DNA of 64,000 bases from Takashimella koratensis (Eukaryota > Basidiomycota > Tremellomycetes > Trichosporonales > Tetragoniomycetaceae): positions 1-64,000 of the forward strand of contig BCKT01000020.1 of assembly GCA_003116875.1 (NCBI GenBank), in the 5' to 3' direction. Under the pieces are notes generated by a model that worked only from the letters and a program-made list of their open reading frames with translations, was not told the origin of the DNA and ran no database searches. Shown in pieces: positions 24,656-37,287 of the stretch (its first letter is position 1; each line of letters starts with the position of its first letter). Position numbers and translations under genes: made by a program.

Positions 24656-27600
24656 CTACTTGACTCGACGAATGACCTCGTCGACTTCACGTTGAGCCAA
24701 CCCACTCGGTGCTATCCGTCTCAACTCGCTGTAAAACCCCCCTTCATCAGCTACTTCCATAACTCGCCAAGACAAGGTAAACCACTTACTCCAATTTTGC
24801 ACGATCGTTGCGTTCTCGGGCAGATTCAGCGGCTTTCCCCCACTCGCCACATCTCGCAAACAAATCGGCTCGGATCTTGGCGTCGCATCGAGCCACAAAG
24901 ACCGCTGCTTGTTTAGGCTGAGAAGGGGAGAGTTCAAGTAGGTGGGTCTGGAGTAAATGTAAGCGGCTAGAATCGCCACGATTCTAGGACCAAGGTCGCG
25001 AGAGGTGTTGCAAGTATCGGGGACGTTGTAGCTACAGGAGAGTAAAAAGTAAGACACTCACGACAAAGGGCTCGTACCCGATCGGACTCTTTTTGCTCTT
25101 CGCAAATGCCTCTAACCCTTCCCAATCCCGCGTCTGCGCATACGCCTTGAGTTTGAGCCACCACCATCTATCCGACCAAACCGGCGTCAGCACAAGCCAT
25201 CCCCCGCCTAACGTGGAAGAGGCTAGTACCTACCGTTTATCTGGGACTTTCCAATCTGCTCGAACCCGTTCCGCCCGTTTCCCCAATCCCTCTACCAACA
25301 GTTTTAATATGAAATCGTTCACGCTCAAACCGGCGAAAACGAATTTGAAATCAAGTTCACGCTCGTAGGTCTGTTGCAGGGTAAGAAGGCGATTTGCGTC
25401 CTCGGCCATCTGGTAGAGAATCAGCGATACGTTGAGGCTGGCTCAGATGGGCGGAGGTGGAAACAGAGAATGGGAGGGGTAATGAGTTGAGACTTGCCTT
25501 GGATTCAAAGATACGGTCTTTGTGCTCGGCGAAGAACTTGGATGCGGTGTGCAGATGTTCGAGCCGAGCAGCCGAGTCCTATCAAGTTCATCAATAAGTC
25601 TGAACCTCCGCTATCACCCGCAAAGAGGACTCTTCCATATCGACTGTGCCAAACAACCGACTCACCGATGTCGCACCAGCCTCTTCCATCTCCAGACACG
25701 CGCTCTCCGTCCGCCGATCATCCTGATAGTAAAAGTCTCTCAAGAGCTGTCGGTCGCTCTCTCTCGCGTATACTTGGAGCAATTTGACTGCCGGTGCAAG
25801 AGAGGGGGTGATGGAGTCGTCGATGAGGTGGAAGAAGTCACCGGGAGACAATGTCGCTCGTAGATGGATAAGGACATGGTAGACTAATCAAGGCGTTAGC
25901 TTGCAACGTAGGCTTTGGGAGGAAGAGGTAGATGGGCGACTTGCCTAGGTCGGTGTCGCCCGAGTCAACGGCCTTGCCAAGCGCGACTTTATCTTGCTTC
26001 ATCTGTAGTAGAAGAGGAACCTGTTCCGCTGCTCTTGGTTCGTGATCCAGTAGCTAGTGTGTACCAAATCATCAGCACGCAAGACCCCAAATCACGTATC
26101 ATTAAACCTGCAATTCAGAGCCACACTCACCATCGTCGCCAACTTGACTCGACCCGATTCCCAAGCTCGCTTCGCAATCTCCGCATAACTAACCCTCTTC
26201 TCCCCTTCCTTCTCAAACTTATCCACGATCGCACGGCGCAGCGTCTCGTCGTCTCCCCCACCTCGAGCAATCTTGGCCGACGCCCAGTGTTTCAAGACCG
26301 GGTCAGGCAGGAGAGAGAGGGACTGGGATATCCGAAGACCCAGGAGATGGAGGTTACGCGAGAGTAAGTGGTTGACGAGTGACGATGGGGATTTGGCAAT
26401 GTATCTGAGATGAGAGGTGATATTAGTGATGGAGAGGTAGATACTAGAAAAGGAGGTGGAGGAAGAGACTGACTGTTCGTAGGTAATAGGAATACCGACT
26501 TGGTAATATCGCACAGCATTGAGGACTTTTAGCGTCTGAGCCATGTTGACAAAGTCTGTAGGGTTGTACAAGTCCATAAATGCCCTTCCAAACTGCGCGG
26601 CCTGTGATGCGCAACAAAGGCCGTATCAGTACCGAATTCCTGAAAATGAGGCGGACAAGAGACTCACCTTGAGCAACCTCCGCTGCCACTCAACGTTCCA
26701 CTCTCGTCCCGCCGCTTCAACACACGTATCCACCGCACTCGCCAGGTCGGCGCGGATACTCCGTATACTCTCGTCTGCCTTGGGCGACTTGCGTTCAAAG
26801 TTGTCAAGTGCCTCGTACAGCGTCGCCGCGGGATGTGTCGAGCCGGGACCAAACACGGAAACCGAGGGGTCTGAAAGTATGGTTAGTATGATGTCAAGTC
26901 GTTGAGGTAGGATCGGAGAGTAGGGTAGATCATTTACCTGGAACTTTTTGGATAAAGTCACATGTTGATGAAGAGATGATTCGCAATCCGTCAATCTCAC
27001 CAACAAGTACCGCTGCGGGAGCGTAGTCATAGCTGTTGTCTTAGCCTTTACTCGGGTTTTCGCACTCACCTCAGCGACTCTCCACCAGGACCAACGACGA
27101 CGACCCTCCCTCCCCAACTCAAGACCACCGCGTTATCTCCACACCACACAACTCGATCCGGGATCCCTCCGCCTTTACCCGAATCGTCTGCTCCCATGGT
27201 CGTGATATCTACCTCTGACAGGCTTCGCGCAAAGTCGGACGAGACAACCCAGAGAAGGCCGGTAGCTGTGACGAGCGCGAGGAAACGGCCGTTAGGTGAG
27301 AGGGTGATATGGCTGAACGGGCCCCGGGATATCCGCTGTGAGTGAAATTAGCTGCTGGGATGGGATCAAGATGATGTAGGCAGCAAGGCTTACTTGGTCA
27401 ATGTAGTCGAGTGCGTCGAGAGTGACCACTGTACTACCCGTCGAGATGAGCAATTCGGTATGGCCGCTACTCGACTGGTCGGGCGGGACGATTGTCCACG
27501 CATGCGGCGGCTCATTCAACCCTGTGTACTATATCAGCCTTATCCTTCCTTCAACCACTACATTCCAACTGCAGCCTCACACTCACCACTGCCGGCGAGA

Positions 27601-28321
27601 GCACTGATACGGCTGCCCTTCCACCCGCGCAGCTCCAGGAACTGCAGTCCTCCAGTAAGTACCACAAACCCGTCCTCGTACGCCTTTGCCGCAACGATCC
27701 CCAACTCCGCCACCTGCGAGCCCAGCGTGTGTTGGCTGTACACGGAAGGGTTGGAGAGATCGTATAGCCGGTATGTCCCTTCGTCGGACAACACGACGAG
27801 GTGGGACGAGGTGAAGTGCATGAGCACAGGCGGGGAGAGGTCCCACTGAGAAGGGTTAGTGGTTGGAATGAAGGCTTATCGGGGTACTCTGAGACTCACG
27901 CTGAGAGTGGAGATATGGCCGCCTGCAGAGGTGTAGATTTGGATCTTGGGTTTGCCCGGGTTATGTTGCCCGAGAAGCATGACCTTGCGCTCGTCACGAA
28001 TAAGTGCTGGCTTGGGTATCAGCTGGAAGCCTCAGACATTTCAACAACCCTAGCTGACCTATAGGCCCGCCATTCGTCGCCGCCGCGACGAGGTAGTCGG
28101 AAAGGTCGGGGATGTTCCATGTGAGTGAGTATACCTCTTCTTTGCGATAAAAGACGTTCTGAATCGTGTCCCATCTGCAATTGCACAAGCGAGGTGGGAA
28201 GGCAGTGAAGGGAAGGGTCATGTCAGTTCGGGAAACGTGGCGGTCACTCAGAGCTTGGAACTCGCAGCTCGGGAGTGGGGCGTCGCACTCACGTCAAGGT
28301 GGGCGAGGCCTCGATGGTCAT
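24656..28321 (-). CDS. VPS16: Vacuolar sorting protein VPS16 (HOPS/CORVET core)
   Basis: Core subunit of the HOPS and CORVET tethering complexes, which act at endosome and vacuole membranes in fusion. The N-terminal beta-propeller begins [10 protein letters not shown], then after splicing [12 protein letters not shown] and [11 protein letters not shown], close to FYRKYELYSMDW and LVAAAPYGGPI of human VPS16. Further on are VILTGG-like [60 protein letters not shown], and [19 protein letters not shown]. The C-terminal alpha-solenoid has IPDKR-type KVPDKRWWWLKL and [12 protein letters not shown], the strongest family signature. It ends EEVIRRVK-like with the stop at 24656-24658. There are around twelve short introns. 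Length is about 830-860 residues, usual for the family. The gene is divergent from ATG2, another membrane-traffic gene, but a functional link of the two loci is only a guess. Confidence 0.93.
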
Positions 28322-29051
28322 GGTGACTGAGGCTGCTCGCTGTCAAGGGTGGATGTGGTAGTGGATGAGGTTGAGACGAGGGAGAGATACCGAGATGGAC
28401 CGGGCCCGTGACGATATCATGGCTGTCAGGGCGTGTGGAGGGTAGCAGAAGAGCGTGTGCTGTCTAGCAAGGAGCAATCCCTTATCTCCCTGATACGAGC
28501 ACACGTCATTATCTCGAGTGGCAAACGATGGCAATAACCGCACCCGAGACACGGTCGGTCGTCTGCAACCCAATCCCCTACCTCACCACCACCACCACCA
28601 CCACCACCACCCACCAGCTACCCTCTTCTCGACCACCTCGGGCACGCTGCAGACCACCACGATCCTCGCTCGGCATCTCTGCTGGTATCAGCTCACGTCC
28701 TGTCCGTCGATCGGCCCCAAAACCACACTGGCCGCGTGTCCAGTGACCCACACGACCAACTTCCCAACCGACCGACCGGGTTACCTGTGGCTCTGGCGCG
28801 GGGTGCAAACCTTGAACCTTGAATCGACAGCACAGGCTCTACGTCTCCTTCCCCCCTCTTTCCCACACATACGGGAATGAGTTGATGACCCGGCACGACC
28901 ACTCTGACTGCTTGGAACGAGCTGGTCCGTTGAGAGTTGAGCTGCATTAACCCGACTTCGGCCTTCTCCCTTTCATCAACACACCCACATCGCATCAAAT
29001 CACTTATACCCTCACCACCCCCAGCAGCCACTCCTTCCCTCATCCGTCACG
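28322..29051. promoter_or_regulatory. Divergent intergenic region, VPS16 and ATG2
   Basis: About 730 bases between the two start codons. It holds a CAC repeat (28583-28616) and CT-rich sequence on the ATG2 strand just upstream of 29052. No gene is supported: open frames of 60-120 codons are made by the repeat. Promoter role inferred from position. Confidence 0.45.
28583..28616 (+). repeat. CAC trinucleotide microsatellite
   Basis: About eleven CAC/ACC units in a row, with one imperfect step near the end. Lies between the VPS16 and ATG2 start codons. The same unit recurs upstream of GSK3. Confidence 0.9.
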
Positions 29052-32000
29052 ATGTGGTCCCTCCATTCTTTTCTCTCTCTCCCATTCACACTTCCGGCGC
29101 TCCCGTCCATCTCACTCCCGGCCAATATCCAGCGCCGATTCCTCTCGTACGTCCTCAAGCGAGCGCTCGGACGCTTCGTCAAGGCCGAGGGACTCGATGT
29201 GGAGCGTATCCAAGCGCAGATCAGCCAGGGATGGGTCGAGATTGAACGGCTCGATGTCAATGCGGAGGTAAGCTCGTCCCTCTTTTCCATCTACTACTGG
29301 TCCATTCTCTATCCTGGCTAAGCTGACCCCATCCAGGAGATCAACGCGATGATCCCTCCGTCCCTTCCGTTCTCCGTCACCTCAGGTGTCGTCTCCACTA
29401 TCGCCGCACGCGTTCCCTTCCCCAATCTCTGGTCCGATCCACTCTCACTCAACGTTGACTCTCTGCATCTCGACGTTTCCATCACCCCTTCTTCAAGCAT
29501 ATCGCGGTCCTTCTCCAACCACCCTTCTTCCACACCGCAAAAGGGCCATGACCAGGGATCACATCCGTCGTTCCCTCACGATCTGGCCAGCTCGTTCACC
29601 TCGGCTGCCGACGACTTTATGCACGACGAGCTGGACGCATACGAAGGTGCTGAGCTGGACAGGTCGATTCGCGAGTCGCTGGTTCTCACCCAGACCGACC
29701 CGTTTGCCAACGACGAAGTCCCAGGAGCGTTTCCCGGCCTCCCTCCGTCATCGCCTCCGGCGGCAGGAAGTTTGGGGTCGCCGCCTCAGGTCTCGGTGGA
29801 AAGCACGACCGTCCTTGCGTCCTTGGTGGAGCGAATCCTGGCGAGGCTTGAATGTAAAGTCAAAGACATCCGGGTCCGCCTGCACTACGATGATCACGAG
29901 CACGCCGGGACGTTTGAGCTCCGGATAGGTCAAGTCCGGTATGCTGACGAAAGTGCATCAACCGACTCGGAGGCTCCACGCTCCACCGTCCGTGCGATCC
30001 GATTCTCATCCATGTCGCTCTACTTCATCCCGCCCCAACCAAAGCCGCAACCCGCCCAGCCGTCAGCAAGGAGGACGGCGTCGCGCTCGTCATCATCAAC
30101 ATCGTTCTCGTCGTCCGAGTCCGACTCGACAGGTGATGACGAGGTGGGCGATATGAACGCGACCATGTACATGTCCCAGGGGATCGCAGATCTTCGGCAG
30201 AGTACAATGACCACCGCGTCGGGGATGAGCATTTATCACAGCGCGATCAGCGAGCGGGTAGTGGAAGAGGAGCACGAATCCGGGGGAGAGCACGAGCATG
30301 CCATTGATCAAGGTCTCGAGCCAGTACTTGAATTGCCACCGATGCCGGAACGCAGTCGATCAGCTACACCCACTGCAGCGCAGTCGGCCGATATCCCTCC
30401 CGCTTTACCAGGAGAAACATTGCTCCTCAGTTTCGGGACAGATGATATCGTGTTCAAAGCTACGACCACGCAGCCACTGCCTTCGACCTCGGTTCCGGCG
30501 ACACCAGACATGACTACCCCGCCTACCCGACCACAGCCCACTCGGGCCTCAACAAGCTTTGTGAATTCCCAGCTACCCGCACTTGACGTCGAGCTTAGCG
30601 TCGGGACGATCACCGTCGTCGTCCTTCCTGCTCAAGCCGCGACCATCCTCGCCGCCGCCCAGGCTGTCTCCTCCTCTTTGTCGTCCTTCCCCAAGGCACC
30701 AGAACCCAAGGAGTCCACCTCGCTCATCCAACCTCGCTTCACCGGGAGAGTCAAGCTGAAGGCAGTCTACCTCTCTTTCATCTGCGACCTCGGCGCTCCA
30801 ACAGCTCAGTTCAGCGCTGCAATAGCCCAGTACTGGTCAAAACCGGCATCCACGTACCTACCCGCGGGGCACATCCGTATCCGAATAGAAGACGTCGAAG
30901 CTGTTTACTCGACCAAGGGCTTTGTACCCGCCCCCGACCAGACGGCACGTACTCGGGCAGGCGGCTCCAGGCGGTTGTCGACCTTTGGACCTCAACCGCC
31001 AGTCATCACGCTCACCGTCAACGATTTCTCCATCTTCGAATACCTGCATACCCATTCCTCTGAGACCGGGGCGAACGCCGACGAGCCACCTGGAGGGGTG
31101 TTCCCAGTTCTCGTGTTCGATTCCAACTTGCTGAAGCAGTACGATGTCCCTCTTGGCGCGTCGTCAGTCTCTCTCGCGGGGTCAGGACAACAGCGGCGGC
31201 CAGGTACCCATACCTCGGTGCCGATTGTACATCCTAATGCGCCCACGTTCCCGGAGTTCGACGTGGTCGATTGGCGCAACTCGGGTCTGCACAGAAAAAG
31301 CGCCGGGGTTGGCGGCGAGCGAGCGTGGCGGGTTAAACAGAAGACTAGGGGGATTCTGCGCGGTGCCAGTCCGAAAATCGAGGACGAGTCGAGCCCCGCA
31401 ATCTACGTGCACCAAGTAACATCAGGTACCGAGGCAGCGGTTGTTGAGTTGCTCCCTGTTCACGTATTCCTCGATCTCTCACTTGTGGAGAGGCTCTTAC
31501 CTTTGCTCCGATCATTGGCGCCAATTGTCCATCCAGCGGAGAAAGAACCGCTCCCTCAAGTAGCTTTCACACCGCACGAGCCTGCCCCACGACTTTCGAC
31601 GCATTTTGTCATCGACGACCTGGACGCACGAGCCAACGCGCTCCAGTCGGCTTCAGCCCGCGGCCAAAGGTCCGCCGGCGGCGCAGGGACCGACTTGTTG
31701 GTGGTGAAGTGTCCCTTGATGAGGCTGGACGTACGGTGCCCTGCGCCCCCGAATCGACGAGGAGGATGGGGGGACGGAGCCCATCTGAGGTCAGGGATAG
31801 TCACGCTGGATATACATGGGTTGGACGCGAAGGTTTCCCAGGCTGGGAAAGGGGAGCAAGGGAAGGGAAGGAGTATGGAGCCGACAGGAGGGGCAAAGGT
31901 AGAGTGGCAGAAGATGATCTTGTTCTTCTGTAAAGCATCAGGTGAGTGCAGCAAAGCTCTTTCTTGAAAGGAAATAGGGGCAAGAGCTTGTTTCCGCCAC

Positions 32001-33843
32001 TTTCAGTGTTTTAAAACAGGTTGGGCTACTGCTAATATGGGTATCTCTCGCTTTTCCCAAACCACAGAGAAACGAGCCACAGCCTTCCTCGTTGTCGGCC
32101 CACTTGCACCTGAACCCGGTGACTCTCCCGACGACCCAGTCCTCCTCCCTGCTATCAAGATAGGCACCACCACCACCCCGTCCACAGGCATCACGACTCA
32201 AATTGTGACCTGTTCCATACCCTCAGTGCAAGCCAAGATCCGACAACCCGTGGTCGAGGGCCTTCAGTTCTTCGCGGACGATATGACTCACTGGCTTGAC
32301 GGGGCGTTCGGGGACGGTTCCGCTCCGAGGCCAAGGGACGATTTGAAGATGATCGGGAGTAGGTTCTTTGGGTCAAAAGCGAGTAGCTCGGCTTCGTCTT
32401 CGGCAGAGGAAGAGGAAGAGGACGCAGCGTCAAAAGCGACGTTGTTGAGGGTCGTGATAAGTGAGGCCGACGTGGCGCTTCATGTCCCCCGAGCGGCCGC
32501 GGCGGCGGGGACCGCGACTGTGGTGCCGGGTGTGAGGGCAGGGACAGGGACCGGTCCTGTACCAGCCATGGACGTCAGCGAGAGAGTACTCTCTCTTCGC
32601 GTTTCCGACGTCGACGTCAAGTTGGAATCCAACACGACAGGCCGACAAGAGACCGCTATCACTCTTTCCGCTATGGACGCCGACTTTATCGACTTGGGCG
32701 GACTCTCACCTCATCGGATCTTTGGACGTACCACCCCTCTCACTCTGACGGCACACTCGAACGCGCCTCTTCTGTTCCTCCGCTTCTCCTCTCTCACCAA
32801 CACCGCGGGCACGAAAGAGACCGGCATTAAAATATCACTTTCCTCTTTCTGCGCTTATATCACTAAAGACCTTGAATGGTTTCGTGAACTCGCGTTATTC
32901 GCCAAGACGCCTGAAGGGGTCTTCGAGGATGTCGTGCCTAGTGAAGTGACAAAGATGTCGGTAATAGTTTCCGACGGATCGGTGCACGTCTCCGCACCGG
33001 GATCAGGAGGGGCAGTGGTACTTGTGTTGGGAGAGGTGGAGGTCAAGGCTGTGGTGGAAAGTGAAGCAGAGGAGAATGAGGTAGAAGTGTATGTGGGGAA
33101 AGCGAATATTTTGGCGATTGATGAAGTGGCGACGGCGGGTGGACTGCAGCCTGGTTTACCGGCCAGCTTTGATGCGTGGAAGGTGAGTTTGAATCGTATT
33201 AAAGGTGAAATGTCCCCCGGCCAAGTGAAGGTGGAGAGGATTTGGGTACAAGGTATTGACGAGTAAATAGATGGCGGGATACGCATCCCTCATCGATGTT
33301 TCGGCATTGGATGTACACATCATCCGCAACTTAATCGATGACGCTTTCCTCGTAAGTACCTTCCGTCTTAGTCCGTCATTAGGCATGTACTGCTCCCTGC
33401 GAGGCAGGTGGAGGCGGAGGATCTGCACAATGGAGAGTGGAGATCTAGGGCGCTGACAAATGTCGTTTATCTTCTTGTTAAACGTGGATCAGCTCGATGT
33501 CCGAAAAGTCAAAGTTAGAGTTACAGCTTGTGCGGACTCGTTGGCGACATTCGGGGCAATGGCGGGCGATATGGCGAACCTGGTCCCGAAGGATAAGTAG
33601 GTCAAGACAACGAGAGCAGGTGTAGACGTAGGTGAGAGAGTGAGTGCTGATTCGCGTTTAGGGTCGAGGAGAAGGTCAAAGTGCGTCGACCGGAATTGGA
33701 TCAGTCGGTTGATGTCTTTGGTGAGTCTTGATCTTAGCTCTTTCCCATTTCATCGTTGCCAGAGCTTGGCATCAAATGATATACTGTGCACACACCTTCA
33801 TAATCTAACTCTGGCTGAACCTCGCTTACACTGCCCCCCCTTT

Positions 33844-33912
<69 letters not shown>

Positions 33913-36482
33913 CCTTCTCCAGCGTCCATCGACTCGGACGCCTTCAACCGCGCTCCCGATATCGTCTCGGGCGCAGACATGATCGACGACGACTTACCGA
34001 CCAACCTCGACTACCTTGATCGAGCCACGGGCCAGCTCCGGATCGACCCGGCAACAGGGGAGACGCTGCGGTCGTGGGAAACCCCCGAGCATGGAGGGAG
34101 GTACGGAGAAGGAGCGAGTAGTGAGACGGTTAAAGTGTTCAGTGGAGCGCCGTTTGAGATGGTGGAGAATTACTGGGAGACTTTGCCAGTTCAAAAGCGC
34201 GATGGAGAGTGAGTACAGCTGTACTGCTTTGGGGAATGTGGGCGAGGTGAGCGGCTGGCTGACTGTGTTTAGGACCAAGGTCGGGAAGAATCGAGTACGA
34301 GTGCAACACTGTGATGTGGCGATTCACCTGCATGACGGGTACGACTGGCAACGCACACGCAAGACGATCGAGGACGAGATCAAAGCTGTCCGTCGTCGTC
34401 TGGAACGAATCCGGCAACTCCTCGCTTCTGGCCAGAAAGCGGACGAGTCCATTGAGCGCACAGCGACGAGCACAGTCTTGTTCAATTCGGTGTATATTGG
34501 GCTCGACCAACGCGACGAGATGGATTCGGCGACGCTGCTCGCTGCGATTAACGATGAGTTGGATGATCTGGGTGCGGGAGCGGAGACTGCCAGTCAGAGC
34601 AGTTGGCAGAGTTTCCCAGAAGCTGCGGGTGGGGGTGTTCGACAGCAGCAACAACAGTTAGCGAAGAAGACTCGACTTCACGGCCGTCGTTTGACCCGAT
34701 CGAAACGACCTCAAATCGAAATAACCGTTCAAGAAGTAACAGCCCACCTAGACCTCTACGAACCGTCTGACGAGACAGCTTCGAGAGTGCATATCACTGT
34801 TGCACATTTGGAGATTCTGGATCATATCAAGACTTCAACGTGGAAAAAGTTTTTGACGGAGATGAAGAGTGATTCGAGAGGGAACGTGAGGGAGACCGAC
34901 GCGGATATGGTTAGGATTGAATTAGTGGCGGTCAGGCCGAGTCTGCCTTCGACCGAGGAGGAGAATAGGTTGAGGGTAAGTCAAGAGTGAAAGGGGGAAT
35001 AGGAGGGGATTGGGAGGACCATCGAGAAGGGAGTGTAGCGTGAGGCGCGCTGATACCTGTGTCTAGGTAAAAGTCCTCCCACTTCGTTTACACGTAGACC
35101 AGGACGCGCTCGACTTTCTTAAACGCTTCTTCAGCTTTACGCCGCCTCCGACGCCAGGGCTGGCGACTGCGCCGCCTCGCGAACCGAAACCTGCGTCCGC
35201 GGAACCTTTCTTCCGTGAGTTCAGAGTTGTCAAGAGGTCATACCCTGGTCCGATCCACGTGGATACGATGAGTGAAGGTTGAGAATTGGTGCTGACCCTT
35301 GATACGACTTGATTCTGCCTCATCACTCGATACACCTCACCTCCTCTCGCCTGATATTTACGCTTTGCCCCCAATCTGTCACCTAGAACGCGTCGAGATC
35401 TTCCCGATCGAGCTCAAGCTCGACTACAAGCCCAAGCGCGTCGACTATGCCGCTCTCCGCCAGGGCAAGACGATTGAGCTCATGAATTTCTTCCATTTTG
35501 ATGGGGCCGAGATGACTTTGCGCCACGTCACGATGTCAGGTGTGAGTGGACTAGGCAGCGATTGGATATCGTGAAATTGAAACAAATGACTCGCCGCTGA
35601 CGATTGGACATGACGTGGCTATGTTTATAGGTCACCGGGTGGACGCGGCTCTCTACGTCGCTGCAGGATATCTGGACCCCGGACGTCAAAGCCAACCAGC
35701 TCGCGGACGTGATCTCGGGTGTCGCGCCTATTCGATCCCTCGTCAACGTTGGCTCGGGTGTCGCCGACCTCATCCTCCTCCCTATCGAGCAGTACCGCAA
35801 AGACGGCCGAGTCGCTCGCGGTGTACAGAGAGGCACGAATTCGTTTGTCCGCTCGACTGCGATGGAGATGATGAAGCTCGGCGCGAGGCTGGCGACGGGA
35901 ACCCAAGTGATCCTTGAGCGAGCAGAGACGGTGCTGGGCGGACGGTTCGGGACGGATGTAGTGGGTGAAGTCGCGGGTGGAGGTGGGGCTACGGGAGGGG
36001 CAGGAGGGGTGTCGGCTGAAGGCGAGGGACCGTGGATGGGCTCCGGCCGGCGCGAGTACGATGAAGACGATAGTGACGATTATGAGGATTACGGTGTATC
36101 TGCGGTCGGTCGAGGTGGTGGAGGTGGGACTGGCGCTGGATCTGCTGGAGCGCTCAACGACGGGACGTTACGTCAACTGAGTCGATTCGCCGATCAGCCC
36201 GCCGACGTCCGCGAAGGCGTTCAAGCAGCCTACGCTTCACTCAGTCGAAACCTCAACTCGGCGGCGCAGACGATCCTCGCCGTCCCTATGGAAGTGTACG
36301 AGCGATCAACCGACGCCAACGGGCAGGCTGGAGGACCACTCAGAGCGGTGGTCAGGGCCGTACCGATCGCGGTACTCAAACCGATGATTGGAGCTTCAGA
36401 GGCTGTAAGTAAGACATTGCTAGGGATTAGGAATAGTCTCGATCCAGAGACAAAGAGGGAGTTGGGTGATAAGTACAAGTAG
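29052..36482 (+). CDS. ATG2: Autophagy-related protein 2 (lipid transfer, chorein-N family)
   Basis: ATG2 is a rod-shaped bridge that moves lipids from the ER to the growing autophagosome membrane, with ATG9 and ATG18. The N-terminus has the chorein motif: [16 protein letters not shown], then [20 protein letters not shown], with the next exon [15 protein letters not shown] long Ser/Pro-rich acidic stretch follows (about 29,490-30,500). Mid-protein exons hold [19 protein letters not shown] and [16 protein letters not shown]. The C-terminal region has [38 protein letters not shown] and [18 protein letters not shown], the conserved Atg2 C-terminal signatures, and ends [19 protein letters not shown]. 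Around ten introns, predicted length about 2,050 residues, within family range. One intron (about 33,721-33,922) contains a 65-nt poly(C) run. Confidence 0.92.
33845..33909 (+). repeat. Poly(C) homopolymer, 65 nt, in an ATG2 intron
   Basis: An unbroken run of 65 C on the plus strand, preceded by a 7-C run and TTTA and followed by TCCCCTTCTCCAG. The exon before it ends at ...SVDVF and the exon after begins [14 protein letters not shown], so the run sits in the polypyrimidine part of the 3' splice site. Read as coding it would be polyproline, but the frame only stays open by virtue of the repeat. Confidence 0.97.
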
Positions 36483-36936
36483 ACGAAAGTGGGGAGATGG
36501 GGGATGAGAGTAAGGAGAAATGGGGAGAGGTGGACGGGGGGGAGGGAAAGGTTGGTGAATCGTGGGTTGAGGGGAAGTGGACGCAGCACACGTAGCTTGT
36601 AGCGCGCAGTATATCGCATACATCGCACAGTACACGACACACGGCACACGGCACGTTTCACAGCCTGCGCCAGAGTTGCCCTTGATTGTATCTAGCCTCC
36701 TCTTGTTCTTGTTGTATGCATTGGTGATCAGCACAGCGGCTTTGAAGGGTTGAAGGGGTAAAAGCAACACGTTTGTCTGCCGCGGGATCTCAGTGAGCTA
36801 CGGTACCCGACGCACGCGCCGAGGGATCTGTTGCATTCCTCGGGGTGCTCGCCTGACCTGGTTCTTGACCCGTGGAGCAGGTGGAGTGCCACGGGGGCAA
36901 CCTCTCACGAAAACGCCACACTCGGAGAAAATACAG

Positions 36937-36965
36937 GGCAGGGGGGCAGGGGGGCAGGGGGGCAG
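36937..36965 (+). repeat. 8-bp G-rich tandem repeat (GGGGGGCA-type)
   Basis: Three and a half copies of CAGGGGGG-type units in direct tandem. Four G runs within 30 bases make a quadruplex possible in principle. Lies about 450 bases after the ATG2 stop codon. Confidence 0.85.
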
Positions 36966-37250
36966 GTCACATGCTGGGGTTGGGGCAGCACACGAGGTAA
37001 GGTTTGGCTCTGGAGGGTGGGAGTGTTGTTTGCTCCCCCCGGATAAGACAGTAATTAAGGGTTGCGCAGGGTTGGGTGAAGATGAGAGAGGCAGGAGGGG
37101 AAAGAGGAGATTAGGAAATGGATTAGGAGGGATTAGGAAAGGGATTAGAGCTGGATATGGGATTGGGGATTGGTACCCAAAGAGGCAGCCAGGGAGGGCC
37201 AATTGAGTGGCCAGCCCGGTGCCAACATCTCCATCACCACCCATTACCGT

Positions 37251-37287
37251 CACCACCACCACCACCACCACCACCACCACCACCACC
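37251..37287 (+). repeat. CAC trinucleotide microsatellite
   Basis: Twelve CAC units in a row, upstream of GSK3. It creates poly-His, poly-Thr and poly-Pro frames that are not real genes. Confidence 0.9.

Noticed and set aside
33184..33270. ATG2 ending at about 33,266 after [12 protein letters not shown]
   Set aside because: That stretch has a GTGAGT donor, a TGAC branch-like site and an AATAG acceptor; removing it continues the ATG2 frame into [15 protein letters not shown] and later conserved C-terminal parts.
33640..34212. Open frame with a long polyproline run across the ATG2 poly(C)
   Set aside because: It stays open only because CCC is proline; the ATG2 exons on both sides join in frame around it, so the run is intronic.
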